This document shows positions 1-11,522 of a stretch of 64,000 nucleotides of DNA, in pieces. Each line of letters opens with the position of its first letter. Position 1 is the first letter of the stretch. This DNA comes from Sphagnum compactum (Eukaryota; Bryophyta; Sphagnopsida; Sphagnales). Below the pieces are notes generated by a model. It saw only the letters and a list, made by a program, of their open reading frames with translations. It did no database searches and was not told the origin of the DNA. The stretch covers positions 15,251,579 through 15,315,578 of the forward strand of contig OZ234500.1 in NCBI GenBank assembly GCA_965153455.1. The letters are read 5' to 3'. Both the position numbers and the translations under genes were made by a program.

Positions 1-3000
1 AATCAAAAAATCAACCATAAAATTATCATTATTTTTCCAAAATTTTCATGAAAACCAAGTTTCTTTTGAAGAATTGGGATTGACCATTCATCAATTCCTG
101 ATTTTTTTTCAAAAAATCATAACTAATGGTTTTTTTTATTCTAAATTATTTAAGAAACAAGAACTAATCATTTTCTATGAATTCAAATAACTACACACAA
201 CTAGTCTAAAACAACAAAAAATGAACTCACAATAATATGAATATTTGAAAAAAGGTCTAACAAACAATAATATTAGTGCATACTTTAGCTCTTCCTCCTT
301 GTTGAAAATTGATAATGGATCAATGAGAGAATAAAGATGAATAAAACATAGATTTACAATGAGTTTTCTACCCAACCTTATATTCACACAAATTGTTATA
401 AACTTTATTATGCCCCCAATTATAATCTATTCCTAATAACATATCAACACCCCATATCCTTTTTCAGTATTGCATTCACAACACACATGCACAAATGTCT
501 AACCCTAATTCAAATATTAGTTCTAAAAAAAATTAAATGCATGAAGCACAAACATTTGCCCCAAGTGAACCAACACCCATGTTGGTGCTTTCATGAACTT
601 TTTAATGAACTTTTTTAAAGGCCATATTAAGCCCAAAAAATGTTAGATTTGAATTGAATTTTGTTAATTAGTTTTAATATTGGATATTTTTAATAAATAT
701 AAATAATTTAAATGGAATTTGGAATTTGGAATTTTTACCCAAGGCCAAATATTTAAAGTAACAAAGAACTTGATAAAAGTAATTTATAAGATGTTGACAT
801 TGAACACCTTTCTTGGATGTTTCAAATTTTTCAAATAAAAATTCATCATCATTATTAGTTATAATGATATTTATGATAAAAATTCAAGAGAACATTGACA
901 CGACATCAAACATGAATGATGCCACCAAGCTCATGTCACAATTGCTCCTTTTATTGTTGAAGAAGCTATAGAAAGGAGTGACAATAATCACATAGCAAAA
1001 TGTCAAAACACTTAAGGAGTTTTGAATTTAAAAAAAGATTCAAGTTTTTTATTAAAACTATTCAATTTTGGCTATGTTGGAGCTTTTGAGAATGCAATAA
1101 ATAATTCATGGTTGCCACAAGATCCAAGATAGAAGAAATGAACTTCACTTGAAATGGGATTTATGGAATTCTTGCAAAGGCAGGAGTTGTTCACATGGAG
1201 GACAATTACACCACTTGTGGTAGTCACAATTCTATGTGTGGTGGTGGTAGCAACTTTTCACAATTATGTCTAATCCCTTGACACAAAGCTTTGGTGGGAA
1301 CTCAAAAGATTGTAGTGCATCATGGAACAATAGGGTTGGAGTGGGCCCTAATTTTGTCTCGTCAAGGGAATCATGCCTAAAATCATACAATTTCATGATG
1401 AACAAGTGTTAAAAGATTTAGCCATTTGAAAATTTGACATTGTTTCTAAAATCAATCCCCCATATGCTTTCTTTTCTAGAAAATATGGTACCTATTTTTA
1501 AAAACCCCTAATGTTAACTCTTGTTTTCTCATGCAAAAAAAATGATTCATTGATTTCCTTCTCATACTAATGAGTGTGTTGTATGTTCAAATGATCTTGC
1601 AAATGGTTGCAAAACCCTTCCAAGTTTATGCACATGGTTTTGATTCAAGACCTAACATGCAAATTTGTAATGGTATTATTTATGTATTCCCCACTCAAGA
1701 AAATGTTAACCTACCCCAAATCTTAACATCCCAAATTAACAATTTGCATAGAATAGAGGTCAAACATTATTTGAACTAGCAAATATCAAAATGTTTGTAA
1801 TTTTAATCAAAGTCTTGAATTCATTTGTAATGTGTAAGTCCAATTTGTATATAATTTTGAAGATTTTCTTTTCTTGTCTGATAGGTTTCTTCCCGCCACA
1901 AATAATCATAAGATCACAAAATTAACTTGTGAAATTGAAGGATAATACAAAAAAATCATTCAAGAATGACAAGACACGCCAAGAGTGAGCGATCTGTCAT
2001 ATGGGACCAAATATCAATTCAATATGTAAGCTACAGTTGATGAATGTAAAATGTTTTTCTGTGTTGGCTTTAAGACAATTGGTAGTTTGTTGACATGGAC
2101 CATGTTAGTGCCTATTGAATATAGCGAATGGCAAGACCATGCAAGGGCCAAGGTCTTGGAGGTATGTGGGCAAAACAACCACTTGGATGCATCTTTGTTT
2201 TAGGAGGTTAAAACTATAAGTTCTTCCCTTCTCTTGATCAAAGAGCTTTATTTCACTTCTTGCATAATACAATTATGATGAGTAGAAGGTGCTAGCTACA
2301 GTCATGGGAATAATTAATCCCAAATGTACTTTTAGGGCATTTAGTGACTACACATTTAAATAATCATGGGATAGATAAGCTCCCAAGATAAAAAGTGTTG
2401 CAAAGATTTTAAAAATTTGGCCCACCTCTAGATGGAAGCAACACTTTTGGTGTAGGAAAGAATTTTATCAATGACACCAATTCTAGCTAGTATGTAAAAA
2501 CATCTATTTATTCATAAGTAAGACCCCCACATGTTTCTAATGAGATTTGAACCTACAAGTAGTGAAGTGGCCACATCACAAGCCCATTCACAATTATAAC
2601 ATGATACTTCATCTATTTGCAATATACCAATGTTTGTTGTGTATTAAGAATTGGGCCAATGTCTAGTGCAAGAGATCTTGGAGGTATTTAGGATACCCCA
2701 ATGATAGTAATTTACCTTTACTAGAAGGTTGAATGGAATAGGTAAATTGGTTGGCCAAGTTGAACTACTTGTGGCATAGAAAGTAGAAATATTAAACTAA
2801 AAAAAACCTCCCAATACTTGCCATTAATAGGGTAACAAGCTTTATTTGTAATTTGATCACATGGGTTCCATCTAGGGTATATCTCTTTGGAACTTTTGTG
2901 AAAACATATCATGGGGTGATCATGGGTGTATGGGAGGGTGCTTGGGTTACCAATAGATAAAACCATGATCAATTCTTATGTTTGGAACGTATGGCAATGA

Positions 3001-4505
3001 TCTTGAATAGATTTGCACATGGAAGGTGTGTCGAAAGCATCCAAACACCCACAAGGATTCATTCCCTTCTCTACAGAACCCCATTATTGCATCAAGCAAA
3101 ATTTTGCAATTATGGAGGTCAAAATTGTGGTGGCTATGGTGTTGTCACACTTTCAACTCTCAATTTGTCCAAATTATAAACATTCACCTGTTGGTTATTT
3201 TATAGTTCAAAGCCAATGTGTGGACTGCAGCTCATTGTAGATGGCTTGAAACCTTTGAATTTCCTAGTTTATAGTTTGTACTCCAAGACCAAGACAAATA
3301 GCACATTCATAGCATATAGCAAAGTTGAGTTGTGTAAGCATAATTTAGTATTGAACTCTAGCAAAGATAAAAAAGAATATTGAACCATTAATCATGCCAA
3401 ATGGATAGTCATGAAGGAAATTTCAAATTGGACAAACAAGAACAGCAAACATGTAGGTTTATTTACTTAGCAATTGAAAAACAACTATTGCCACATCACA
3501 GGTCATGACTATCCTAACATGCACTGATATGGCAATTGCATCCTAGTTGGAGCTTGGAAAATTTTAGGGATTTGATGCTCCTTTTGATGGTGAAGTACAA
3601 ATGATTAATGCAATGCTAACTTTGATAAGTGGAAGTTAAAATCTAGTTGGTGAATAGATAGAAGTTCCCTACCATCATGTTGGGGAGCATAATCTTGATG
3701 AACACATGGTCAGTTTGTTTGGGTGTACAAGAGAGTCCTCTTGAGTTCAAACCCCAGCACCCTTCTATTGCAGTGTTTGACTCTACAGGAGGAATTAACA
3801 ACCAAATCATAAGGATCTCAAATGAGAAAACATATATTTTTTAAATTGGATTCCCAATTCACCCATTGAATTGTACATTTGATTTTTGAAAGAAAAAAAA
3901 ACCTTTGGTCAAAAATATATTAGAACTCTTCTTTGGTCTTTCATTGTTGTTGTCAGGTATAGTGATTTTTAGGTAGTGCAAGATTTAATCATTTGGAATC
4001 CGATACCCAATTGGTTCAGGTAAGGCAGGACTAGTACATACATTAATTCCCTCGGAAGTTACTTGTTTGGAAACACACAATGTTCATTGCAATTTCTTCC
4101 CACATTATGGCAGATGAAATCAGAAGATCATAACTCTAGCACATACCTGGTGGCAGATTCACCAATATCATGACCGTGATTTGTTCCTTTTTTGCTGCAT
4201 GCCCATGTCTGCATATTAGTGACATCAATGGTGAAGAAATGAGCATTTACAAATCAAACAAAAAAAAAAATAACGGTGCTATGATGCTACCTGCAAATGC
4301 TTGAAAAACTGAGGCTGTACACAGAACTATCTTCAGCTATATATTAACCTTCTGAATCAAACAAATGTATTCAACCTGCATAAAGAGGCCAGTCACAAAA
4401 TTCACATTGGCTTCACTGTCAGTATGCCACTGGAGGCAGCATTCTTTTTTGACCTGTTTCTGGTGATGGACTGTTTGTGGCTCCCACAGAAAATTGTTGC
4501 AAAAA
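1..4505. other. AT-rich spacer, no recognisable gene
   Basis: I find no gene in this stretch. It is AT-rich, with short open frames of 60-90 codons on both strands that lack coding character and resemble no family I know. Around 1160-1790 the plus strand reads like a decayed coding remnant broken by several stops, but I cannot identify it. The last ~170 bases (4337-4505) lie directly downstream of the minus-strand Zim17 stop codon and are likely its 3' untranslated region. Confidence 0.6.
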
Positions 4506-6198
4506 TCACTCATTTTCTTTTGGTGTCCATCCTGTAAAATCCTCTGCTGAGAATTCATAAGTCTCCTCAGAGCCCTTCCTTACATCCACCCCTTGCTGTG
4601 CAAGAAAATCTTCAACACTGCCAGGCTCCCCAAACCAGCCTAAACGATCTGCTATCAAATGAAGATTGCGGCATTGTGGACACCGCACAATAACAATCCC
4701 ATTGTCATATGTGTCTCTGCTCATTGTCTTTGCTGATCGTGTGTCACATACTTTACAGGTAAACATCATGATTAAGTCATGTCTCTTTGAGATTGCCGAA
4801 AGTGTAGCGTTAGTAGTAGGTTTGGATCCTGCATCACCACCACCACTGGATACTCCACTCTGGTCTAGCAATATGTCACTACCTGATCCTTCTTTTGATG
4901 AGGTACAATATCCTTCACAAGAAGATTCTGAGTAGCATCCCATCCCCGGCAAATTGTAGCCAACAAGCACATAACAAGCATACCAATGTAAGTTGTGCCT
5001 TGAAAGAGATGGCTTGATCGGCAGGAAAGGCAACTTTGAGCAGTTGACACCAGATTCACAGCTCCCCGCAAAAGAACCTGGATAGAGAGAGACCTGAGTT
5101 TATTCAAATAAAATTCCAGAAAATAAAAGCCAATGGACAAGGAGCCAAGAACGAGGATAAACTTGTAAACCAAGTGAGTGCGTCAAGAAGCATAGAATCT
5201 GAGTGACATTAGAGCAACTCCACTGGTGCTCAGTATGTGAACCTGGAAATAAAAATTGGATGAAGAAAAGTCAAAACATGCCAGTTTGGCTCAGCAAAAC
5301 ACTTTTGGCCCAACATTTTTTCACAGTTTGCTGAGGTTGGTAAAAGGCACAACAAAGCCTAATACCTACCAGAGACGAGTGTAATATCTATTTGCAGTCC
5401 CAATTTTAGTTTTATGGATTGGGGTTGGAAAAAGGTAAATAACTAAACTTGGATATGAGAAATATTTTTGCACGGTTGCATACTGAGCACTGCTGGAGAT
5501 GCTCTTAGAGCACAATCTCATCACAATCAGATCAGTCCCCATTGACAGGCTTTTGCCTTCACTGGCTGGTCGAATTCACCTTCTGTGTTATCTAGCTATC
5601 ACTATCACACCGTTGAGTTACAAAGTAAGAGAGTCTAAGAGGAGGGGAGCTCAAAAATGGGAGAGAACAATTGATGAGGGTAAGAAAAATTCGCAATAAT
5701 TGAACAATCAAATCCGGCAATTCTACTATCAGATAGCTGAGTCCTATTCACAATACCTGAAGATAAGACACCTGAACCTGAAGGCACCTAGAGGAGACTA
5801 CAACCTCGAGAGCAGACCATCACTACTATGTCCTCCCAGTGACTTTGATCAAAACTTTGATCTGCTTTACTGTTCTTGGGAATTCAACAAAGGAAAAAAG
5901 CGAGGTGAAGACTGTCCTGCATTTTTGTAAAGATCAGAAAAATGGTCTACAAAACGATTTATGAAGCAAATTTGTAAAGTTTCCCCAAATTCCCAAACCC
6001 TAGAAATTTCAGCAAGCTTGCATTGGGTTTTGGCTATCGAGGATCTCCCAAACTGCGACCCTAAAAAGAGGGGAGAGAGAAGGGCAAAAAAGAGAAAAAA
6101 AAAAAACCTGAAGAAGGATTAGGGACACAACGGCGGGAAGAAGAAGCTTGGTGCCTCAAGAATGACCTCAGCTGACGCCCAGCTGCCCTCATCGCCAT
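4506..6198 (-). CDS. DNL-type zinc-finger protein, mitochondrial Hsp70 escort (Zim17/Tim15/HEP family)
   Basis: Two exons on the minus strand: exon 1 is 6198-6108 and exon 2 is 5077-4506, with a 1030-bp GT-AG intron (donor CAG/GTTTTT, acceptor ATCCAG/GTT). The joined frame is open for 220 residues. Exon 1 encodes about 30 residues rich in Arg, Ser and Ala with no acidic residue, a typical mitochondrial presequence. Residues ~130-190 form the DNL zinc finger: CKVC at ~138-141, CPQC at ~163-166, then HLIADRLGWF. The family binds mitochondrial or plastid Hsp70 and keeps it soluble and active for protein import and folding. The 100 residues between presequence and finger are low-complexity and unconserved. 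The signature DNL tripeptide reads DRL here. The start is the first ATG of the Arg-rich exon; a second in-frame ATG lies two codons on. Family assignment is firm. Organelle choice is inferred from the presequence. The name Zim17 is from the yeast homologue. Confidence 0.88.
5209..5507. mobile_element. Tourist/PIF-Harbinger-like MITE in the Zim17 intron
   Basis: A 293-bp non-coding element (5212-5504) with imperfect terminal inverted repeats of about 26 bp. The left end starts GAGCAACTCCACTGGTGCTC and the right end is its near reverse complement, finishing GGAGATGCTC. It is flanked on both sides by the trinucleotide TTA (5209-5211 and 5505-5507), the target duplication made by PIF/Harbinger transposases. 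The termini resemble the GAGCATCTCCAGCAG-type ends common in plant Tourist MITEs. It encodes nothing and must be moved in trans. It sits inside the intron and spares both splice sites. Confidence 0.85.
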
Positions 6199-7562
6199 AC
6201 TGTCACCCAGTGCAACCACAACCAAAACCAACCAAAATTGCTACTAAGTTCAAGCTCCTTCAGATTTTATTATTTTGGTCGTCACTGCAAAAACTTCAGA
6301 GAGGTTTCTTGGCTGCAAGTCGTTCGTAGTCCTCAACACCAAAAATCAAACATGGCCACTGTCGATCGAAGCACTGTGGAAGCAGAAAGGAGAAGAAGCG
6401 AAGCCCATAAAACCCTAACTGCAACTTCTGTTTTTAAACTAGACGTTTCCAGAGACCTGTCCGAAGTCTAAAATCCTAATTACCCAGAAAAGACTAATAT
6501 ACATTTTTTCCATTCACACAGTTTTTGAACTTTTGATCCTTCCTGAATTTGTTAACTATTCATTTCTTGTTTGGGGTTTAGGGTTTCTGCAAAATGAAGT
6601 TTGTTGGCTCTAATTTTTTTGGCTAATTTGTTGGGTTTTCATTCTGGAGTCTCTAGATTTGTCAGGAGACTCTAGAGACCCGGGAAGCATGTGGTTTTCT
6701 TTCAAATTTTTGATATGGAAAATTTTGGGAAATAGAAAAAAATTCTCAAATTTTTTCGTTCAAAAAACCTCAAGATTTCTTGGAGGAAAAACTATGATTT
6801 GAACTTTATTGTAAGGGGCAAGGCCATTATACTCATATACATGGTACCATGGTAAAAACCCAAAATGTTTTTGTGTTGCTTCGAAACATTATAGATATCC
6901 CATCTAGGCTAGCTCAATACAGTCCAAGCAGAGTGACACAAGGTAAGCAGGCACCCACTGCAATTGGGAAAACCTAGACTGGGTCATCAATGATGACACT
7001 AAAAGGAAAAATTGTGGAAATCACAAAGTGAAAAAGAGTGTGTAAAAAAAGGCTTAGGGTTTAGGGTTTTAGTTGTTCTTGACAAATCATGATGAATAGG
7101 CTTTAGGCTTTTGGTTGTTTCCAATGAGTGCAACAAGGAGGAGTGTAATGGTAACACCAAAGTCTTCTTCTTTTCTCTCATTTCCTTCTTTTTCTTTTTG
7201 TATTTTCATCTTGCTTGTGAGTTCTAAGACTTTGGTTGCTCCGGTAATTCATGCTTGGGACTTATAGTTGGAGAGCTTTTTAGCCCTTATTTTGCCTATG
7301 AAGACTTTGGTTACTTTAGCAACCAATGTTTGAGACTGGAGATAAATTTTGAAAGTTGGTATACATAGTTTGGAATATATTATTCACTCAAAACTTTTAT
7401 AGACTTTCTTTGTAGACCTATTGGTTCTTTCAAAACCTATTGACATAAGTATGTAGGCATCCTCTCTCGTGGGTACAAAATGTCTCATGTCACTTGGTTC
7501 ATCACTTTTTATTGAATCCCTTAGTTCATGTTGTCCATTTGTTAACACACGCATAGTCATAC
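6199..7562. other. Zim17 upstream region, no further gene
   Basis: This holds the putative Zim17 promoter (minus-strand gene). On the plus strand, 6352-6471 could encode a 39-residue peptide starting MATVDRS, rich in Arg and Glu and ending in a stop. It might be the first exon of a divergent gene cut off by the LTR element at 7563, but nothing supports it beyond an open frame. Telomere-like TTTAGGG repeats occur near 7050-7065. The rest is AT-rich and featureless. Confidence 0.4.
6410..6418. promoter_or_regulatory. Telo-box (AAACCCTAA) upstream of Zim17
   Basis: The nine-base AAACCCTAA lies about 210 bp upstream of the Zim17 start codon. Telo-boxes are known in plants from promoters of housekeeping, ribosomal and some mitochondrial-protein genes. 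An identical motif stands at a similar distance upstream of the QCR9 gene in this window. Function is inferred. Confidence 0.35.
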
Positions 7563-8633
7563 TGTAACCTAAAACAATGTCAGATGTTTTTTGTGGATGA
7601 AGGCTACAAACCTTAATTCAGCTTGGTGGCTGAACTGCTGGCCGCGCAGTGATTCAACGACACCGAAAAATTTGTTTCTGATGTGTTTTTATTTTTGGTG
7701 TGTTTTGTTGCTTTGCAGGTTATGACGAAGGGAGCTTGGTGAGTTAGTTTCTGTGATGGAGCACAATCCTAGCTGCTCAATTAAAACTCTTCATGACCTT
7801 TGTGAATCACGGTTCGGTGAGGAGATTGGCAAGAAGATTTATGGGGAGCGAAGGGATGAGGTTATGAGGAGTATATTTGATGCAAGCTGAGGAAGAAAGA
7901 ACAGGCGTTTTGGTGATGAAGAAAAGTTAAGTGGCTAGATTTTTTGAAGACTAAAAATGTGTGTAGAATTTGGATTTGGGGAGTGGTAATTAATTAAGAA
8001 TAAAACTTCATTAGGACTGCTAGATCGGAAGAACCCTGACGATTGAATTTCTACTACACCAAAAATCAAGAAAAGGTCTAGAGGTGTGGTGTGTATTTCT
8101 GTAGGGACCAACACAAGGGAGAGGATGATTGTGTCAAGGATTTCTAGAATGGTTGTGTGGCAACTCATGTGTGATAACTTTGGGGATCTTGAGATGATGA
8201 GTGCGCAATTTGTTCCATCCTAAAGAGAGAGTACGTGCTGCATTTGTGGGAGCTTCGGGGCTTTTGGGAAGGGGATACTGGAGAATATAATATATTACCT
8301 TGAGTGATCCTGCCCTGAATCTCTGTCCAGTCTCTGAGAGGAATCATGTGAAGTTGTTGAGTTGGTCTTTGTGGGGGTTTTTGTTGTTGGGTATGAATTG
8401 CCACTCTTGTGAAACAACCTGTTGACTCCTAGAAAGGAAATCAAGAGTGAAACTGATCCTTTGTGGTCCATAGAAATAAGATGATAGAATGTAGATGTCT
8501 ACAAATGTTTTAATGAAGAAGTAATATTTGAAGCAAATCTGTCCATCTTTGTAAAACCTCAGCAATACGCACCAATCTTTGTATGCTTAGCAATTGGGAT
8601 TTACACAATGAAGAAAGTATTTCCCCTTTCTTT
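7563..8633 (+). repeat. 5' LTR of the gypsy element
   Basis: Directly repeated at 13228-14296 with scattered substitutions and a few small indels. It begins with TG; the 3' boundary is set by the primer-binding site at 8634. The usual terminal CA is not visible. It contains a small open frame (7756-7890) that is preserved in the other LTR. Confidence 0.88.
7756..7890 (+). CDS. Small ORF (44 aa) inside the 5' LTR
   Basis: An ATG-initiated frame of 44 codons within the LTR, with charged, soluble content: it begins MEHNPSCSIKTLHDLCESRF and ends in DEVMRSIFDA. The matching position in the 3' LTR (13423-13557) keeps the same length, start, stop and frame despite several substitutions. It is preceded by a splice-acceptor-like TTTGCAG. 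I do not recognise the peptide. It could be a captured host exon, an LTR-encoded peptide, or chance. Confidence 0.3.
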   Translation: MEHNPSCSIKTLHDLCESRFGEEIGKKIYGERRDEVMRSIFDAS

Positions 8634-8645
8634 TGGTATCAGAGC
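8634..8645 (+). other. Primer-binding site, initiator-Met tRNA
   Basis: TGGTATCAGAGC directly follows the 5' LTR. It is complementary to the 3' end of plant initiator methionine tRNA, the usual primer of many plant LTR retrotransposons. It fixes the LTR end and the plus orientation of the element. Confidence 0.92.
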
Positions 8646-8718
8646 TGGTAGATCCTAAAAGGCTAGTACATATGAGATTATTGGAGTATTTGGAAGATGA
8701 GATGTTTTGGAACATAAG

Positions 8719-9042
8719 ATGTCTAATACCAGTGACGAGCAATTTGTTGCAAAGAGTCAAGAAATTCAGGAAGAAAAGATTACTATTAGGTTTGATTTTC
8801 CAAGAACTCAAGTAGCACCACGAATAGGACCATTGATTCTGCGTCAGTTGGGATTTGGTGTTGTTGCCATTATAGGAGTGAGTCCTGACGAAGCACAAGC
8901 TGGAGATATTCCTATTGAACTAATGCACAACGGATTCTGTACAAGGGCACACGTCTGGGTGAAAATGCAAGATGGAGCAAGAGGATGGGTTTCAAGCACA
9001 AGATTCCAGAGACAATATCATTTTACCTCCTACCTTGCATAA
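8719..9042 (+). pseudogene. Leader ORF of the gypsy element, function unknown
   Basis: An open frame of 107 codons starting 74 bases after the primer-binding site, where gag would begin. The peptide is mixed polar and hydrophobic with no gag signature; its middle (...GVSPDEAQAGDIPIEL...) and end (VWVKMQDGARGWV) match nothing I recognise. A second short open stretch follows at 9158-9352. True gag homology appears only from ~9790. It may be a diverged N-terminal gag part or captured sequence. The region 9043-9790 has many stops. Confidence 0.35.
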
Positions 9043-9790
9043 GGTATCAACGCACTACTCGAAGAAACAGAAACAAGTGTTGTGATTAGGTGATGTGTGA
9101 ATTCCTTTCTCTCCTATTTCACCAAATCATTTCGTCATATTTTTCATTCCTGGAGTGGAAGATTTATTTCTGGCTAGAGACCGTCTACTGAAGGTGGAGA
9201 ACTTAGGAATGAGGTCCCGGTTGATAAGTTGGAGAGCATTTGATGACGAGAATTTCGGGATACAATGGCAAATGGAGTTTGCATATGAGCAAATTTTCAC
9301 TCTTTTACCTTCTGATGTTGTGATTTTAGACCCAGTAGTAGAAGGAAGATAGTCCAGTTTTCTTTCGTGATGAAGATACAGTTTTGAAAAACCATACCAA
9401 TTTGATGAATGGTAACGCAAAACCCTGATTTATGTTATGAACCACAGAGTACAGTTGGGCATTGCTACATTGAGGAGTTAAAATTCTGTAGATAACAAGT
9501 TGGTTTTCTCATTTTAAGATTCCACTAGTTTGGCTGCCACAAAGGTCTTTGATTTTGATCATGACTAGATGAGGTTGGAAACATAGCCATTAACATCAAT
9601 GTTCTGCACTCGGGCATTAATTTGGACAGGACCTAATTAACAACAGTAGAGCCTCATCTGAATCAGTGAGGCAAGAAGTAGTGTAGGTCATAACAATAGA
9701 GCTAAAAACAATCTAAAAGAAGGATGGAAGTAGAACAGTGCTTGCAAAAATTTACTGACAATAGGTAAATCAAGAGTTAGGAAGGGTCAA

Positions 9791-11522
9791 AATGACCAGT
9801 CCTCAGGGCATGGATGAGTTGTTCTGGGGACGAGATCATGAAGACATAAATGATTGGGCTGAGAGACTAACAATGGCGACAAAAGTCCGGGATTTGAATG
9901 CTGATAAATTGTTTAAAATTGCCAAATTGAACCTAAGAGGGAGGGCCAAATAATGGTTTAAGAAGCTGAATCTTGCACCTACTGACTGGACAAAACTACG
10001 TACCTAGATCGTGCAAAAGTATGGCAATGTTGATGCTGATGACATCTGAATCAAACTGGATGCCATCAAGCAAGAGCCAAAGGAGAAGGTTCAAAAATAC
10101 TATGAAAGGATGGATAAACTTTTTCAACGGGGTCAAATACAAGATGCAAAATAACATCGTAGATTTCTAGGAAAACTAAGGCCAGAAATAAGAAAACTTT
10201 GTGTTGTTAGGACCTACACTAACATTGAGGAAGTGGTTGTAACTGTTGCTAAGATTGAACGTGTGTTGGGAGAACTGGGAGAGACCCCATATGAACCCAT
10301 GAAGGAAGAACAGGATGAAATCATGTTTGGAGAATCTACCACAAATCTTCAACTTCATGTTTTGAATGAAACTCTCATTAATTTCTTTGGAAAGGGGACA
10401 GATGGCAAAGCTGGACCCAGTACAGGTTTTTCTTTTAACACTCACAACCATTGCCAATTATGCCGCTCAGAAGAACACACAACCTCAGCATGCCCTAAAC
10501 TTGCGGACATAAGGCCAAGATGTGCCAAGTGCGGAAGTGGGCATAAGACTGACAATTGTGGTCTGAAATGTTCTTTTTATTTTAGGTTGGGGCATACAGA
10601 GGAGAGGTGTTGGAAGAAATCTGCAAAAGGTTTGCCTATCACTACAAACTTCCTGGAAGTCTTGGTTGATGATGAAGAAGCCACTCTGGCAGAATTGAAC
10701 TGTGTTTGTGGAGAGGACCAGCATATATTCTCTGGGGTGAGAATCCCAAAAAAGAGATTGCCCATTACTTCCAATATAGCAGAAGAACAGGAGGAAGTGA
10801 TTGTAGAAGACGAACATAGAGGAGCAAACATGGGATTTGAAGTAGCTGTGAAGTCTAAGATTCTTTCTCATTTCATCAAAGGAAAGATTGCTTTAACTCC
10901 CGTGGAAACCATTCTCATAATTCCAAGAGAACTGGAATATTTGGAAGGATTGGTTAAACTAGATAGAAGGAGAAAAGATGCAGAAGGCCAAAGGAATCAA
11001 GGAGCTGCAATTCATTCAACCCTTGCAATCAGGAGGGTTAGTGTTAACAAAACACATTGCAACAAAACATTACATCTGGTTGTAGAAATCAATCAAGCAA
11101 TGATAAAAGGCTTGGTGGATACTGGGGCATCTATGTCAGTAATGGTAGCCAGTGTTGTTAGGGAACTTGGCATAATGCACCTGGTGGTTGGCCATGAAAC
11201 TTATAAGACGACCTCTGGTATAGTGACGCAAGCATTAGGAAGGATTATTGAGCTTCCAATGAAAGTGGGCGAGATCATGTGTCAAATGATCTTCCTTGTG
11301 GTGGACATAGATAGCTATGATTTGCTACTTGAACTGGACTTCCTCATCAAAATAGGAGCAGCTGTTAATGTGGAGAAGGGCGTCATACAGGTTCGTAATG
11401 GACCAGGAATGGAAGTGGAAGTACTTCCACTGAATGTAGTAAACATGTTGCAAGTGCTTGAAGGAATTGAAAAGGAGAAATGCAATGTACAAGAAGAGCT
11501 ATTCAACAGAAAGATGGGATAG
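9791..11522 (+). pseudogene. gag-protease region of the gypsy element
   Basis: From ~9791 the plus strand encodes a Ty3-type capsid segment (DELFWGRD..., then LRGRAK-stop-WF) broken by an in-frame stop and frameshifts. From 10233 one frame stays open for 429 codons to a TAG. It holds CCHC knuckles: CQLCRSEEHTTSAC is a perfect C-x2-C-x4-H-x4-C, CAKCGSGHKTDNC is C-x2-C-x3-H-x4-C, and a third has lost one Cys. A retropepsin follows with LVDTGAS near 11113-11133 and a downstream hydrophobic DLLLELDFL segment. Gag would package the RNA and the protease would cut the polyprotein. The apparent start at 10233 is not a true initiator; the frame continues upstream coding. Confidence 0.85.

Noticed and set aside
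3690-3800. tRNA-derived SINE or tRNA gene suggested by AGTTCAAACCCCAGC (B-box-like) and an A-box-like TGGTCAGTTTG
   Set aside because: No cloverleaf can be folded, no second copy was found in the window, and no tail or target duplication is clear.
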